Assembly (NCBI RefSeq): GCF_900200035.1 | Contig: NZ_FZTC01000019.1 | Location: forward strand, 124,001 to 188,000 | Reading direction: 5' to 3' | Length of the DNA stretch: 64,000 bases | Source of the DNA: Klebsiella grimontii | GTDB lineage: Bacteria > Pseudomonadota > Gammaproteobacteria > Enterobacterales > Enterobacteriaceae | Shown: positions 40,285 through 49,653 of the stretch, piece after piece | Position numbering within the stretch: position 1 is the stretch's first letter | How the letters are laid out: every line of letters starts with the position of its first letter | The notes under the pieces: generated by a model | Told to the model about the DNA's origin: nothing | The model's database searches: none | Seen by the model: only the letters and a program-made list of their open reading frames with translations | Program-made: the position numbers and the translations under genes

Positions 40285-40610
40285 GCAGAGCTCCGCAACA
40301 AAATTGATTCAGCGCAATTCTAGGCTTCGTTGATAACGGGTTGCAGGAACAGAAACGCTGTTTTTCCCTATAACAGTTGGGGTCTGTTATGACATTTTGG
40401 CAAAACGCAGAATGGCGCTCTCCCGGCCTGCGCTGCGCTTAGCCGGGCTACGGGCTCGCAACCATCTGCGGGGCGGTAACCCGGACAGGCGCGTCAGCGC
40501 CGCCTCCGGGAATGTGTTATTTCACTACACACCATAACAGTTTTTATAAACCACCATCATTTCTCATCTGATATATTATTGACCCTACGAATCGCAACAC
40601 GGATCGACTG
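40285..40610. promoter_or_regulatory. Divergent control region between cioA and ydcR
   Basis: A 326-base gap. It holds a perfect dyad ATAACAG-N7-CTGTTAT (40370-40390) 86 bases before cioA, a REP pair (40422-40511), and a third ATAACAGTT copy at 40534 about 70 bases before ydcR. The repeated 7-mer in a regulator-target gap suggests an operator, possibly for YdcR itself. No gene was seen. Confidence 0.6.
40422..40511. repeat. REP pair between cioA and ydcR
   Basis: CCCGGCCTGCGCTGCGC...GCCGGG (40422-40447) and CCGGACAGGCGCG...GCGCCGCCTCCGGG (40480-40511) are diverged copies of the REP types seen at 4245 and 24145. Confidence 0.75.
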
Positions 40611-42023
40611 ATGAAAAAGTACCAGCGGCTGGCGCAGCAGATTACCGAACAGATCGCGCTTGGGGTGTGGTTACCCGGCGACAGGCTGCCCTCGCTGCGC
40701 GAACAGGTGGTAAGCAGCGGAATGAGTTTTATGACCGTCAGCCACGCCTATCAGCTGCTGGAGAGCCAGGGACGTATCATCGCCCGCCCGCAGTCCGGCT
40801 ATTATGTCGCGCCGCAGCCCACTAAACCGCGTCAGCCCGCGCCGCCTGCGCAGGTAACGCGTGATGAGGCGGTGGATATCAATACCTACATTTTCGAGGT
40901 GCTGCAGGCCAGCCGTCAGGCATCGATGCTGCCCTTTGCCTCCGCGTTTCCCGACCCGCGCCTGTTCCCGCTGCCGCAGCTCAACCGATCGCTGGCGCAG
41001 GTGAGCAAAACCGCTACCGCCATGAGCGTGATTGAAAATCTGCCGCCGGGGAATGATGAACTTCGCCACGCCATTGCCCGACGCTACGCGCTGCAGGGAA
41101 TGAATATCTCGCCGGATGAAATCGTCATTACCGCCGGGGCGCTGGAGGCGTTAAACCTTAGCCTGCAGGCCGTCACCGAACCCGGCGATTGGGTGGTGGT
41201 GGAAAACCCCTGCTTCTACGGGGCGCTGCAGGCGCTGGAGAGGCTGCGCCTCAAGGCGCTGTCGGTGGCGACCGACGTCAAAGAGGGGATTGATCTCGAC
41301 GCGCTGGAGCAGGCATTGCAGAACTATCCGGTTAAAGCCTGCTGGCTGATGACCAACGGGCAAAACCCGCTCGGTTTTACCCTCAGCGCGGGGAAAAAAG
41401 CGCGGCTGGTGGCGCTGCTGGCGCGCTATAACGTGATGCTGATTGAAGATGATGTGTACAGCGAGCTCTACTTTGGCCGTGAGAAACCGCTGCCGGCAAA
41501 GTACTGGGATCGCGACGATATGACGCTGCACTGCAGCTCCTTCTCCAAATGTCTGGTCCCCGGATTCCGTATCGGCTGGGTGGCGGCGGGTAAGCACGCC
41601 CGACGTATTCAGCAGCTACAGCTGATGAGCACCCTCTCTACCAGTTCGCCAATGCAGCTGGCGCTGGTGGATTACCTCTCGACCAAGCGCTATGACGCCC
41701 ATTTGCGGCGTTTGCGCCGCCAGCTTGCCGAGCGCAAGCAGCTGGCCTGGCAGGCGCTGCTGCGTCATCTTCCGGCAGAGGTGAAAATTCATCATAGCGA
41801 TAGCGGCTATTTTCTCTGGCTTGAGCTCCCCGCCGGGAGCGATGCGGGGGAGCTGAGCGCCCGCGCGCTGGCGTATAACATCAGCATTGCGCCGGGGAAA
41901 ATGTTTTCCACCACCGCCAGTTGGACCGCATTTTTCCGCTTTAATACCGCCTGGGGCTGGGGCGAAAAAGAAGAACAGGGGGTTAAACGGCTGGGCGAAC
42001 TGATTCGCGAGATGCTGACCTGA
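40611..42023 (+). CDS. ydcR: MocR-type (GntR/aminotransferase) regulator YdcR
   Basis: A 470-residue fusion of a GntR winged-helix DNA-binding domain (residues 1-75, LPGDRLPSLREQ) and a fold-type I aminotransferase domain. Lys313 in SSFSKCLVPGFRIGW is the PLP-binding lysine, and NPCFYG and LIEDDVYSEL are also conserved. The length matches E. coli YdcR (468). It stands upstream of ydcSTUV-patD in the same direction and probably controls that putrescine-related operon, though this has not been demonstrated from sequence. Confidence 0.93.
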   Translation: MKKYQRLAQQITEQIALGVWLPGDRLPSLREQVVSSGMSFMTVSHAYQLLESQGRIIARPQSGYYVAPQPTKPRQPAPPAQVTRDEAVDINTYIFEVLQASRQASMLPFASAFPDPRLFPLPQLNRSLAQVSKTATAMSVIENLPPGNDELRHAIARRYALQGMNISPDEIVITAGALEALNLSLQAVTEPGDWVVVENPCFYGALQALERLRLKALSVATDVKEGIDLDALEQALQNYPVKACWLMTNGQNPLGFTLSAGKKARLVALLARYNVMLIEDDVYSELYFGREKPLPAKYWDRDDMTLHCSSFSKCLVPGFRIGWVAAGKHARRIQQLQLMSTLSTSSPMQLALVDYLSTKRYDAHLRRLRRQLAERKQLAWQALLRHLPAEVKIHHSDSGYFLWLELPAGSDAGELSARALAYNISIAPGKMFSTTASWTAFFRFNTAWGWGEKEEQGVKRLGELIREMLT

Positions 42024-42388
42024 CTAAAACTGCGCCCGTCAGGCATGCGCGGCAGCGGTTAAAAGGGAGGGCACCACGCTGCGGTTCTGTTTATATCCGG
42101 CAATTATCCGCTGCCGAAAAATAAGCCACGGAAGGCTCTCAGGTATCATGCCGGTTATTATTTTACCGGCACGAGCCATAGGAAATTTGCATAGTCGTAT
42201 TATCTCGCTAACTCCTTGTCTATAATCCATAAAGTTATCGCGTGAATCTCGTTTTTTGCGTAATGCGCCCCTTGTCACAACCTGAATAAATTTCCCCGGG
42301 GGGCCATAGCGCGCCGTCTACTGTTATTAAGGGAGATATTTTTACGGCACGGCTGCCGCTCATTTTCTTGTGACAGGAGTAAGACCCG
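42024..42388 (+). promoter_or_regulatory. ydcS upstream region
   Basis: 365 bases without a gene. TGTCTATAATCC at 42218-42229 is a good -10 with no clear -35, a form compatible with RpoS-dependent promoters; E. coli ydcS is known to be RpoS-dependent. TGCCGGT-N9-ACCGGCA (42149-42171) is a possible operator. The leader would be about 155 bases. Confidence 0.45.
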
Positions 42389-43534
42389 ATGAGCAATAAA
42401 ATTGCCCGTGGCAGCCTATGCGTGCTGGGTATGGTTTTCCTGACGGCGCAGGCCGCCGAGCCGCCGACTTCTCTCGATAAAGGCGAAGGCCGTCTCGATA
42501 TTATCGCCTGGCCGGGATACATCGAACGGGGACAGACCGATAAAAGCTACGACTGGGTCAGCCAGTTTGAAAAAGAGTCAGGCTGTCAGGTCAATGTTAA
42601 AACCGCCGCCACATCCGACGAGATGGTCAGCCTGATGGCGAAAGGCGGTTATGACCTGGTCACCGCCTCCGGCGACGCTTCGTTGCGCCTGATTATGGGC
42701 AAACGCGTACAGCCGATTAACACCGCGCTGATCGCCAACTGGAAGTCCCTCGACCCGCGGGTGGAAAAAGGCGCGTGGTTCAACGTCAACGGTAAGGTTT
42801 ACGGCACTCCGTACCAGTGGGGGCCGAACCTGCTGATGTACAACACGAAAACCTTCCCGACGCCGCCGGATAGCTGGAGCGCGGTGTTCGTCAAACAAAA
42901 CCTGCCGGACGGCAAAACCAACCTGGGCCGGGTGCAGGCCTATGACGGGCCGATCTATATTGCCGACGCTGCGCTGTTTGTCAAAGCCACTCAGCCGCAG
43001 CTCGGCATCACCGATCCCTATCAGCTCACTGAAGCGCAATATCAGGCGGTACTCAAAGTTCTGCGCGATCAGCACGCCCTGATTCATCGCTACTGGCACG
43101 ATACCACCGTACAGATGAGTGATTTTAAAAACGAAGGCGTCGTGGCCTCAAGCGCCTGGCCGTATCAGGCCAACGGCCTGAAAGCGGAAGGCCAGCCGAT
43201 TGCCACCGTTTTCCCGAAAGAGGGCGTCACCGGCTGGGCGGATACCACCATGCTGCATAGCGACGCCAAACATCCGGTCTGCGCCTATAAATGGATGAAC
43301 TGGTCGCTGACGCCGAAAGTCCAGGGCGATGTCGCCGCCTGGTTTGGTTCGCTGCCGGTGGTTCCAGCAGGGTGTAAAGCCAGTACGCTACTGGGTGATA
43401 AGGGCTGCGAGACCAACGGCTACAACGAGTTCACCAAAATCGCGTTCTGGAAAACGCCGGTCGCGGAAGGCGGGAAATTCGTGCCCTACAGCCGCTGGAC
43501 CCAGGATTACATCGCGATTATGGGCGGTCGTTAA
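42389..43534 (+). CDS. ydcS: Periplasmic polyamine-type binding protein YdcS
   Basis: A 381-residue solute-binding protein of the PotD/PotF type, the same length as E. coli YdcS. A signal peptide ends at about AQA (residue 22). IIAWPGYIERG, YDLVTASGDASLRLI and GTPYQWGPNLLMYNTKTF follow the family. In E. coli, YdcSTUV is a putrescine importer and YdcS also has polyhydroxybutyrate synthase activity. AGGAG lies ten bases before the start. It is the first gene of ydcSTUV-patD. Confidence 0.95.
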   Translation: MSNKIARGSLCVLGMVFLTAQAAEPPTSLDKGEGRLDIIAWPGYIERGQTDKSYDWVSQFEKESGCQVNVKTAATSDEMVSLMAKGGYDLVTASGDASLRLIMGKRVQPINTALIANWKSLDPRVEKGAWFNVNGKVYGTPYQWGPNLLMYNTKTFPTPPDSWSAVFVKQNLPDGKTNLGRVQAYDGPIYIADAALFVKATQPQLGITDPYQLTEAQYQAVLKVLRDQHALIHRYWHDTTVQMSDFKNEGVVASSAWPYQANGLKAEGQPIATVFPKEGVTGWADTTMLHSDAKHPVCAYKWMNWSLTPKVQGDVAAWFGSLPVVPAGCKASTLLGDKGCETNGYNEFTKIAFWKTPVAEGGKFVPYSRWTQDYIAIMGGR

Positions 43535-43553
43535 GTGGCCGGAGGCGAACAAT

Positions 43554-44564
43554 ATGCACGCGGTAGAGTTCGATAATGTTTCGCGGCTGTACGGCGACGT
43601 ACGGGCGGTGGATGGCGTCAGCATCGCCATTCGCGACGGTGAGTTTTTCTCCATGCTGGGGCCCTCCGGCTCCGGCAAAACCACCTGCCTGCGCCTGATT
43701 GCCGGGTTTGAACAGCTCTCTGGCGGCGCGATTCGCATTTTTGGTAAACCGGCCAGCGAGTTGCCGCCGTGGCAGCGCGACGTCAATACCGTTTTCCAGG
43801 ATTACGCGCTGTTTCCGCATATGTCGGTGCTCGATAACGTCGCCTACGGGCTGATGGTCAAAGGGATCGGCAAAAAGGAGCGGCACGCCCGCGCGATGGA
43901 GGCGCTGGAGAGGGTCGCGCTCGCGTTTGTGCACGCGCGCAGGCCATCGCAGCTTTCCGGCGGCCAACGCCAGCGGGTGGCGATCGCCCGTGCGCTGGTG
44001 AATCAGCCGCGGGTCCTGCTGCTGGATGAGCCGCTCGGCGCGCTGGATTTAAAACTGCGTGAACAGATGCAGCTGGAGCTGAAAAAACTGCAGCAGGCGC
44101 TGGGCATCACCTTTATTTTTGTGACCCATGACCAGGGGGAAGCGCTGTCGATGTCCGATCGCGTGGCGGTGTTTAATAACGGGCGAATCGAACAGATTGA
44201 TGCGCCCCAGGACCTCTATCTGCGGCCGAAAACGGCGTTTGTGGCTGGCTTTGTCGGTACCGCCAACGTGTTCAGCGGAGAACGGGCGCACAAGCTCTGC
44301 GCGATGGCGGGATCCTGGTCGCTGCGTCCGGAGCATATTCGCCTGAATGCCGCCGGCGAGATCCAGATTGCGGGCGTGGTGCAGGCGGTACAGTATCAGG
44401 GGGCCGCGACCCGGGTCGAGCTCAAGCTGGCCGATGGCGAGAAGCTGCTGGTGAGCCAGGCGAACGTTGATGGTCACGCCGCGTTAAACGCGCCGCCGGT
44501 GGGGCAAACGGTGCTGGCTTCGTGGTCGCGCGCGGCGATGGTGCCGCTGGAGAGCGGGGGCTGA
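43554..44564 (+). CDS. ydcT: Polyamine ABC transporter ATPase YdcT
   Basis: A 336-residue ATPase (E. coli 337). Walker A is GPSGSGKTT (36-44), the signature is LSGGQRQRVAIARAL, Walker B is VLLLDEPLGALD, and a C-terminal TOBE-like regulatory domain follows (about 240-336). ATG 43554 has GGAGG upstream and matches the family; the longer open frame overlapping ydcS is not used. It powers import through YdcU-YdcV. Confidence 0.96.
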   Translation: MHAVEFDNVSRLYGDVRAVDGVSIAIRDGEFFSMLGPSGSGKTTCLRLIAGFEQLSGGAIRIFGKPASELPPWQRDVNTVFQDYALFPHMSVLDNVAYGLMVKGIGKKERHARAMEALERVALAFVHARRPSQLSGGQRQRVAIARALVNQPRVLLLDEPLGALDLKLREQMQLELKKLQQALGITFIFVTHDQGEALSMSDRVAVFNNGRIEQIDAPQDLYLRPKTAFVAGFVGTANVFSGERAHKLCAMAGSWSLRPEHIRLNAAGEIQIAGVVQAVQYQGAATRVELKLADGEKLLVSQANVDGHAALNAPPVGQTVLASWSRAAMVPLESGG

Positions 44565-44565
44565 T

Positions 44566-45495
44566 ATGACGATGGCGAGTCCGTCCGCTTCTCCCGGGCG
44601 CTTATCCGCGCTGTTCTGGCGTAAACCCTCGCTGGCCCTGTTTTTGCTTCTACTTGGCCCACTGATGTGGTTCGGCATTGTCTATCTGGGATCGTTGTTG
44701 ACCCTGCTATGGCAAAGTTTCTACACCTTCGACGATTTCACCATGTCGGTGACCCAGGACCTGACGCTGGCCAATTTGCGGGCGCTGTTTAACCCGGCAA
44801 ACTACGACATCATTCTCCGTACCCTGATGATGGCGCTGTCGGTAACGATCGCCAGCGCGATCCTGGCATTGCCTATGGCCTGGTATATGGCCCGCTATAC
44901 CCGCGGCAAGATGAAGGCGTTTTTCTATATCGCCGTGATGCTGCCGATGTGGGCGAGCTATATCGTCAAAGCCTATGCCTGGACGCTGCTGCTGGCGAAA
45001 GATGGCGTCGCGCAGTGGTTTCTGCGCCATCTGGGGCTGGAAAGCCTGCTGAGCCTGGTGCTGACGATCCCGGCGGTAGGCGGCAATACGCTGTCGACTT
45101 CCGGTCTGGGCCGCTTTCTGGTGTTCGTCTATATCTGGCTACCGTTTATGATCCTGCCGGTGCAGGCCGCGCTGGAGCGCCTGCCGCCGTCGCTGCTTCA
45201 GGCCTCCGCCGATCTTGGCGCCCGTCCGCGCCAGACCTTCCGCTACGTGGTGCTGCCGCTGGCGATTCCCGGCATTGCCGCGGGATCGATTTTTACCTTT
45301 TCCCTGACGCTCGGCGATTTTATCGTCCCGCAGCTGGTGGGGCCGCCGGGGTTCTTTATCGGCAATATGGTCTATTCCCAGCAGGGGGCGATTGGCAATA
45401 TGCCGATGGCGGCGGCCTTTACCCTCGTGCCGATCGTGCTAATTGCCCTTTATCTGGCGTTCGCGAAACGTCTGGGAGCGTTTGATGCACTCTGA
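44566..45495 (+). CDS. ydcU: Polyamine ABC permease YdcU
   Basis: A 309-residue inner-membrane permease of the PotB type with six helices. The EAA coupling loop near residue 210 ([22 protein letters not shown]) docks on the ATPase. It is nearly identical in pattern to E. coli YdcU (313). It begins one base after the ydcT stop codon and overlaps ydcV by 11 bases, so translation is probably coupled. Confidence 0.96.
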   Translation: MTMASPSASPGRLSALFWRKPSLALFLLLLGPLMWFGIVYLGSLLTLLWQSFYTFDDFTMSVTQDLTLANLRALFNPANYDIILRTLMMALSVTIASAILALPMAWYMARYTRGKMKAFFYIAVMLPMWASYIVKAYAWTLLLAKDGVAQWFLRHLGLESLLSLVLTIPAVGGNTLSTSGLGRFLVFVYIWLPFMILPVQAALERLPPSLLQASADLGARPRQTFRYVVLPLAIPGIAAGSIFTFSLTLGDFIVPQLVGPPGFFIGNMVYSQQGAIGNMPMAAAFTLVPIVLIALYLAFAKRLGAFDAL

Positions 45496-46291
45496 ACGCG
45501 CGCCGCTGCTCCTGAAGGTGGCAACCTGGGGCGGGGTGATCTTCCTGCATTTCCCGCTGCTGATTATCGCCCTCTATGCGTTTAATACCGAAGACGCCGC
45601 CTTCAGCTTTCCGCCGCAGGGCCTGACGCTGCGCTGGTTTAGCGCAGCGGAGGGGCGCGGCGATATTATCGAGTCCGTGACGTTGTCACTTAAGATTGCC
45701 GCGCTTTCCACCTCCATCGCGCTGGTCCTTGGCACGTTGGCTGCAGGTGCGCTGTGGCGCAGCGCGTTTTTTGGCAAGAACGCCGTGTCGTTGCTGCTGC
45801 TGTTGCCGATAGCGTTGCCGGGCATTATTACCGGACTGGCGCTGCTTACCGCCTTTAAGGCCGTCAATCTGGAGCCTGGACTGCTGACGATAGTCGTGGG
45901 CCACGCGACCTTCTGCGTCGTGGTGGTGTTTAACAACGTGATTGCCCGCTTTCGCCGGACCTCCTGGAGCCTGGTGGAAGCGTCGATGGACTTAGGCGCA
46001 ACGGGCTGGCAAACCTTTCGCTACGTGGTGCTGCCCAATCTGGGTTCGGCGCTGCTGGCGGGGGGGATGCTGGCGTTTGCCCTGTCGTTTGATGAAATTA
46101 TCGTTACCACCTTTACCGCCGGACACGAGCGTACGCTGCCGCTCTGGCTGCTCAATCAGCTCGGACGCCCGCGCGATGTCCCGGTCACCAACGTGGTCGC
46201 GCTGCTGGTGATGGTGGTGACGATGATTCCGATTCTGGGGGCCTGGTGGCTCACCCGTGACGGCGACATCAGCGCTGAAAACGGAAAATAA
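45485..46291 (+). CDS. ydcV: Polyamine ABC permease YdcV
   Basis: A 268-residue PotC-type permease. The EAA loop is [29 protein letters not shown] at the start equals E. coli YdcV (264 residues), fixing ATG 45485 and an 11-base overlap with ydcU, rather than the longer open frame. It forms the transmembrane channel with YdcU. Confidence 0.96.
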   Translation: MHSERAPLLLKVATWGGVIFLHFPLLIIALYAFNTEDAAFSFPPQGLTLRWFSAAEGRGDIIESVTLSLKIAALSTSIALVLGTLAAGALWRSAFFGKNAVSLLLLLPIALPGIITGLALLTAFKAVNLEPGLLTIVVGHATFCVVVVFNNVIARFRRTSWSLVEASMDLGATGWQTFRYVVLPNLGSALLAGGMLAFALSFDEIIVTTFTAGHERTLPLWLLNQLGRPRDVPVTNVVALLVMVVTMIPILGAWWLTRDGDISAENGK

Positions 46292-46313
46292 AATACCGAT
46301 ACAGGATAATGCT

Positions 46314-47741
46314 ATGCAAAATAACCTTTTGATTAACGGTAAGTTAGTGGCTGGGGAAGGCGAGGCTGTGCCGGTGTTTAATCCTGCCACCGGAGAAGAG
46401 ATCGTGTCGATTGCCGAAGCCACGGCGGCGCAGGTTGAGGCCGGGGTTGAGGCCGCAGACCAGGCCTTTATCAGCTGGAGCCAGACCACGCCCAGGAGCC
46501 GCGCCGAATGCCTGCTGGCGCTGGCGGACGTGATTGACGAACATGCGCAGACGCTGGCTAAGCTTGAATCGCTCAACTGCGGCAAGCCTCTGCACTGCGT
46601 GATCAACGATGAACTGCCGGCAGTCGCCGATGTGTTCCGCTTCTTTGCCGGGGCGGCGCGCTGTCTGCCGGGTATGGCGGCGGGTGAGTATCTCGAAGGC
46701 CACACCTCCATGATCCGCCGCGATCCGGTTGGCGTGGTGGTCTCCATCGCGCCGTGGAACTACCCGCTGATGATGGCGGCCTGGAAACTGGCCCCGGCGC
46801 TGGCCGCCGGCAACTGCGTGGTGATCAAACCTTCGGAGATTACCCCCTTGACCGCGCTGAAGCTGGGCGAACTGGCAAAAGAGGTTTTCCCCGCCGGGGT
46901 GCTTAACGTGCTGTTTGGCCGCGGCGCTACCGTCGGCGATCCGCTCACCGCCCATGCGAAGGTGCGCATGGTGTCGTTGACCGGTTCGATTGCCACCGGC
47001 GCGCATATTATCGGCCACACCGCGTCGTCGATTAAGCGTACCCATATGGAACTGGGCGGGAAAGCGCCGGTTATCGTCTTTGATGATGCGGATATCGACG
47101 CGGTGGTGGAGGGTGTACGGACCTTTGGTTTCTATAATGCCGGTCAGGACTGCACCGCCGCCTGCCGGATTTACGCCCAGGCCGGGATTTATGACCAGCT
47201 GGTGGAAAAACTCGGCGCCGCGGTTGCCAGCCTGAAGATGGGCCCGCCGGACGATGAGACCACCGAACTGGGGCCGCTGAGTTCGCAGGCGCATCTGGAC
47301 CGGGTCAGCGCCGCCGTCGATGCCGCCCGCGCGCTGCCGCATATTCAGGTGATCGCCGGCGGCAGCAAAGCGCCCGGTAACGGCTACTACTACCAGCCGA
47401 CGCTACTGGCGGGAGCCAGGCAGGAAGATGCGATCGTCCAGCGCGAGGTCTTCGGCCCGGTCGTCAGCATCACCTCGTTTACTGATGAAGAGCAGGCGCT
47501 GAGCTGGGCCAACGATTCGCAGTATGGTCTGGCTTCGTCGGTGTGGACCCGGGATGTCGGCCGAGCGCATCGCCTTAGCGCGCGTTTGCAATATGGTTGC
47601 ACCTGGGTCAACACCCATTTCATGCTGGTCAGCGAAATGCCGCACGGCGGGCAGAAGCTTTCCGGCTACGGCAAGGATATGTCGATGTACGGCCTGGAGG
47701 ATTACACCACTATCCGGCACGTAATGATTAAACACGGGTAG
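46314..47741 (+). CDS. patD: Gamma-aminobutyraldehyde dehydrogenase PatD
   Basis: A 475-residue NAD-dependent aldehyde dehydrogenase (E. coli PatD, 474) that oxidises gamma-aminobutyraldehyde, the transamination product of putrescine, to GABA. Cys280 ([10 protein letters not shown]), Glu246 (MELGGKAP) and Asn149 (APWNYP) form the active site. ACAGGA precedes ATG 46314; upstream codons overlapping ydcV are not used. As the last gene of ydcSTUV-patD it links putrescine uptake to oxidation. Confidence 0.96.
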   Translation: MQNNLLINGKLVAGEGEAVPVFNPATGEEIVSIAEATAAQVEAGVEAADQAFISWSQTTPRSRAECLLALADVIDEHAQTLAKLESLNCGKPLHCVINDELPAVADVFRFFAGAARCLPGMAAGEYLEGHTSMIRRDPVGVVVSIAPWNYPLMMAAWKLAPALAAGNCVVIKPSEITPLTALKLGELAKEVFPAGVLNVLFGRGATVGDPLTAHAKVRMVSLTGSIATGAHIIGHTASSIKRTHMELGGKAPVIVFDDADIDAVVEGVRTFGFYNAGQDCTAACRIYAQAGIYDQLVEKLGAAVASLKMGPPDDETTELGPLSSQAHLDRVSAAVDAARALPHIQVIAGGSKAPGNGYYYQPTLLAGARQEDAIVQREVFGPVVSITSFTDEEQALSWANDSQYGLASSVWTRDVGRAHRLSARLQYGCTWVNTHFMLVSEMPHGGQKLSGYGKDMSMYGLEDYTTIRHVMIKHG

Positions 47742-47828
47742 GGCACGGTTGTGATAATTGCGGCCTGGACACATTACCGTGCTAATAGTTAGCAATAGCA
47801 GAAAAAGTTAAAACGGGAGCGGGGATTT

Positions 47829-47844
47829 ATGAGAATATTCTCAT
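47829..47844. promoter_or_regulatory. Perfect 16-base palindrome after patD
   Basis: ATGAGAATATTCTCAT, flanked by GGGG and CCCC. It may be an operator or, in RNA, a hairpin that hides the ATG of the tiny frame. Confidence 0.5.
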
Positions 47845-47967
47845 GCCCCTTCAAGAGCTAAGCCATGATGAGTGCCGGAGATAAGCGCCGGATGGGGCTG
47901 GTTTCCTTCCCCGGGGCGCGCGATGCGCCCTGAGCGGGAAGCCGCGATATGATGCTACTCATTCTCG

Positions 47968-47994
47968 AGCCCCTGCCACCTGCAGGGGCTTTTT
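47968..47994 (+). terminator. Terminator downstream of patD
   Basis: AGCCCCTGC-CACCT-GCAGGGGCT stem followed by TTTTG. It is the first rightward terminator after patD. Confidence 0.9.
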
Positions 47995-48099
47995 GTTGTT
48001 CAGGCGCTACGGGTTTGTTACTGCGAGTTTGCCCGATGTCATGCGATCGCGCATTTATTACGTATCAAGATATCTATTTTTTGGCAAATGATAATCAGG

Positions 48100-48222
48100 C
48101 TAACGTTTTGTTTTTTTGCTCGGTAAACTCGCCTGGCGACGCTCGCGAACGTAGGAAAAAAGATTATAAATTGCAGCAATTAATAAAATTAACGCCACAA
48201 TAAGAACGGCGATTCCGGACAT
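48100..48222 (-). CDS. 40-residue membrane protein
   Basis: Begins MSGIAVLIVALILLIAAIYN and ends in a basic tail rich in Arg and Lys (VRERRQ, KKTKR). One membrane helix with cytoplasmic positive C terminus. GAGGTGGCAC precedes the ATG, an excellent ribosome site. The layout resembles small inner-membrane regulators or stress proteins, but I do not recognise the family. It lies in AT-richer DNA with no adjacent partner. Confidence 0.72.
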   Translation of the reverse strand: MSGIAVLIVALILLIAAIYNLFSYVRERRQASLPSKKTKR

Positions 48223-48781
48223 GTGCCACCTCAAAAATAAATGAGTAAAAAACAAGCTTCGCATAACTTGTGATTATGAATGTATGATTTTGTGCTAAAT
48301 AACGCAAATGATATTTCTTATCATTTAAAATAATCCGCAGGCTTTAGACTATCATTTTTTGATATAACCTATTGATATATTAATTATTTTTTGTGAGTCT
48401 GTTCATTTTTCAGAAATCCTTGCCGCCGCTGACCCTGCTAATAATGATGATCGCAATACGTTCTTGCGAACCTGCGCGTATAAAGAATAATGAACAATTA
48501 CCCCGCGCGATGAAAAGCGCATTCGCTTTCAGCAATACCGTGTCGTGCGGCTTACGACACATGGGGCATATTTATAGTTGGAATTAGCCCTATTATTTAT
48601 AATGGTATTTACGGCGGCCGGGGTGATTATTATCTCCGACGGTAGCGATTTAACATTGGCGATATTTAATCGCCCATTTTCACCTTTAAGCTTAGGGTGA
48701 ATGTAATTTTTTTGTTAAATTTGCGGGCATCATTACGGCTAATAAGCCATGCGCCGCGCGTTTGACTTTCTATAGCCGCTC
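48223..48781. other. 559-base AT-rich stretch without a convincing gene
   Basis: Much AT-richer than its surroundings. It contains GTGTCGT-N7-ACGACAC (48540-48560) and several short frames lacking ribosome sites (for example 48393-48587 and ATG 48601), which I do not accept as genes. It may hold promoters for the 40- and 94-residue genes or decayed DNA. Confidence 0.4.
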
Positions 48782-49066
48782 ATGCGAACATTCGGCGCAA
48801 TTTGTTGCTTCGAAGTTGATATTGTTTTGAATAAAATAGCGTGTTTTCTCTTTGTGGCCTGCGCCACGGCGATACTTTACGGCAATTTTCCGGCCAAACA
48901 GATTATTGGCTGTGAAAAGCAGGGTGGCGCGGAATCGATCTGCATAGCGGCCGCGTGGGATAGTGAAAAAGTCGATCTGCTGCCGGCATGGAATCCCGAC
49001 GTTCAAAAGCTAATGGTCGCGCAAAAGCGTACGCTTGCAGCGGAGGCGGGGTCTTTCAAATCGTAA
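48782..49066 (+). CDS. Hypothetical protein with N-terminal membrane or signal segment
   Basis: Up to 94 residues. A hydrophobic stretch (IACFLFVACATAILYGNF, about residues 18-35) could be a signal or anchor, followed by IIGCEKQGGAESICIAAAW with two cysteines nine residues apart. The ATG at 48782 has no ribosome site; a TTG at about 48827 would place the hydrophobic segment at the N terminus. A bidirectional terminator directly follows the stop, which supports a real gene. Confidence 0.5.
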   Translation: MRTFGAICCFEVDIVLNKIACFLFVACATAILYGNFPAKQIIGCEKQGGAESICIAAAWDSEKVDLLPAWNPDVQKLMVAQKRTLAAEAGSFKS

Positions 49067-49094
49067 AAAAGCAGCCTGACCAGGCTGCTTTTTT
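49065..49094. terminator. Bidirectional terminator
   Basis: AAAAAAGCAGCCTG and CAGGCTGCTTTTTT, a perfect 14-base stem with U-runs on both strands, between the 94-residue gene and convergent yncL. Confidence 0.94.
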
Positions 49095-49118
49095 AGGTTT
49101 CGCTGCTGAGTAAAATCT

Positions 49119-49211
49119 TTAAAACCAACCAAAACGAACGGATAACAGGCCGATAAGCGCAAGTGCCGCGCCGACATTTATCAGAAGGACGGTTTTGCTG
49201 GAAACATCCAT
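49119..49211 (-). CDS. yncL: Small membrane protein YncL
   Basis: A 30-residue single-helix protein starting MDVSSKTVLLI and ending RFGWF. It corresponds to E. coli YncL (31 residues, MNVSSRTVVLI...RFGWFI), a stress-induced inner-membrane protein of unknown role. AAGGTGG precedes the ATG. It lies between patD and ortT, as in E. coli. Its length is below usual gene-calling limits. Confidence 0.88.
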   Translation of the reverse strand: MDVSSKTVLLINVGAALALIGLLSVRFGWF

Positions 49212-49407
49212 AACGCCACCTTTATGAATAAGCCTCTACAGTTATAGTACGCGCTTAAAGGTTGCGCTATCGGACAAAGATGAATCGGGCGTTTTTCCGA
49301 AATTAACGCTGTTGTGTGTTTTAAAATGTCATAATCTCTGACGCACTCTGGGGTGCGAAAAGGCATCGCGATATGCGTAAATGCCGGTCAGGGAAGGAAG
49401 AAGAAAA

Positions 49408-49581
49408 ATGACTTTATACCAGAAAATGCTGGTTTTTTATGCAGTTATGGGCTGTATCTGTGCGGTAATAAGCTGGTTCTTAACCAAAGAGAGCCGCTGG
49501 ATCCGCCTGCTGGCGGCGCTGCTGATTGGCGCGACCTGGCCGTTCAGTTTTCCAATGGCGCTGCTGGTCTCCCTGTTTTGA
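49408..49581 (+). CDS. ortT: GhoT-family toxin OrtT
   Basis: A 57-residue inner-membrane protein with two helices. YQKMLVFYAVMGCICAVISW and IGATWPFSFPMALLVSLF align without gaps to E. coli OrtT, an orphan toxin that damages the membrane and lowers ATP and ppGpp under stress and has no antitoxin gene. GGAAGAAGAAAA precedes ATG 49408; earlier in-frame starts do not fit the family. No GhoS-like antitoxin is adjacent. Confidence 0.92.
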   Translation: MTLYQKMLVFYAVMGCICAVISWFLTKESRWIRLLAALLIGATWPFSFPMALLVSLF

Positions 49582-49653
49582 TTTAAAAATCGATAGCTCA
49601 CCTTTCGTTATGACTGTATAAAAAAACAGGCATAATTAAATGGAAGCTTTTCG

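Larger units (their letters stand above)
47742..48099 (+). other. Region after patD with a palindrome and a strong terminator
   Basis: No clear gene. It has TTGCGG-N17-GCTAAT (47758-47786) as a weak promoter, a 10-codon frame with an SD (ATG 47829), a perfect 16-base palindrome on that ATG, a 22-codon frame at 47864, and a strong terminator ending at 47994. It could be the 3' untranslated region of patD or a separate RNA of about 200 bases. Confidence 0.45.

Noticed and set aside
48393..48587. 64-codon frame with GTG start in the AT-rich stretch
   Set aside because: No ribosome site, no recognisable pattern and composition typical of noncoding DNA here.
49408..49581. ortT as half of a type V toxin-antitoxin pair (ghoST)
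   Set aside because: No GhoS-like gene is adjacent; OrtT is known as an orphan.
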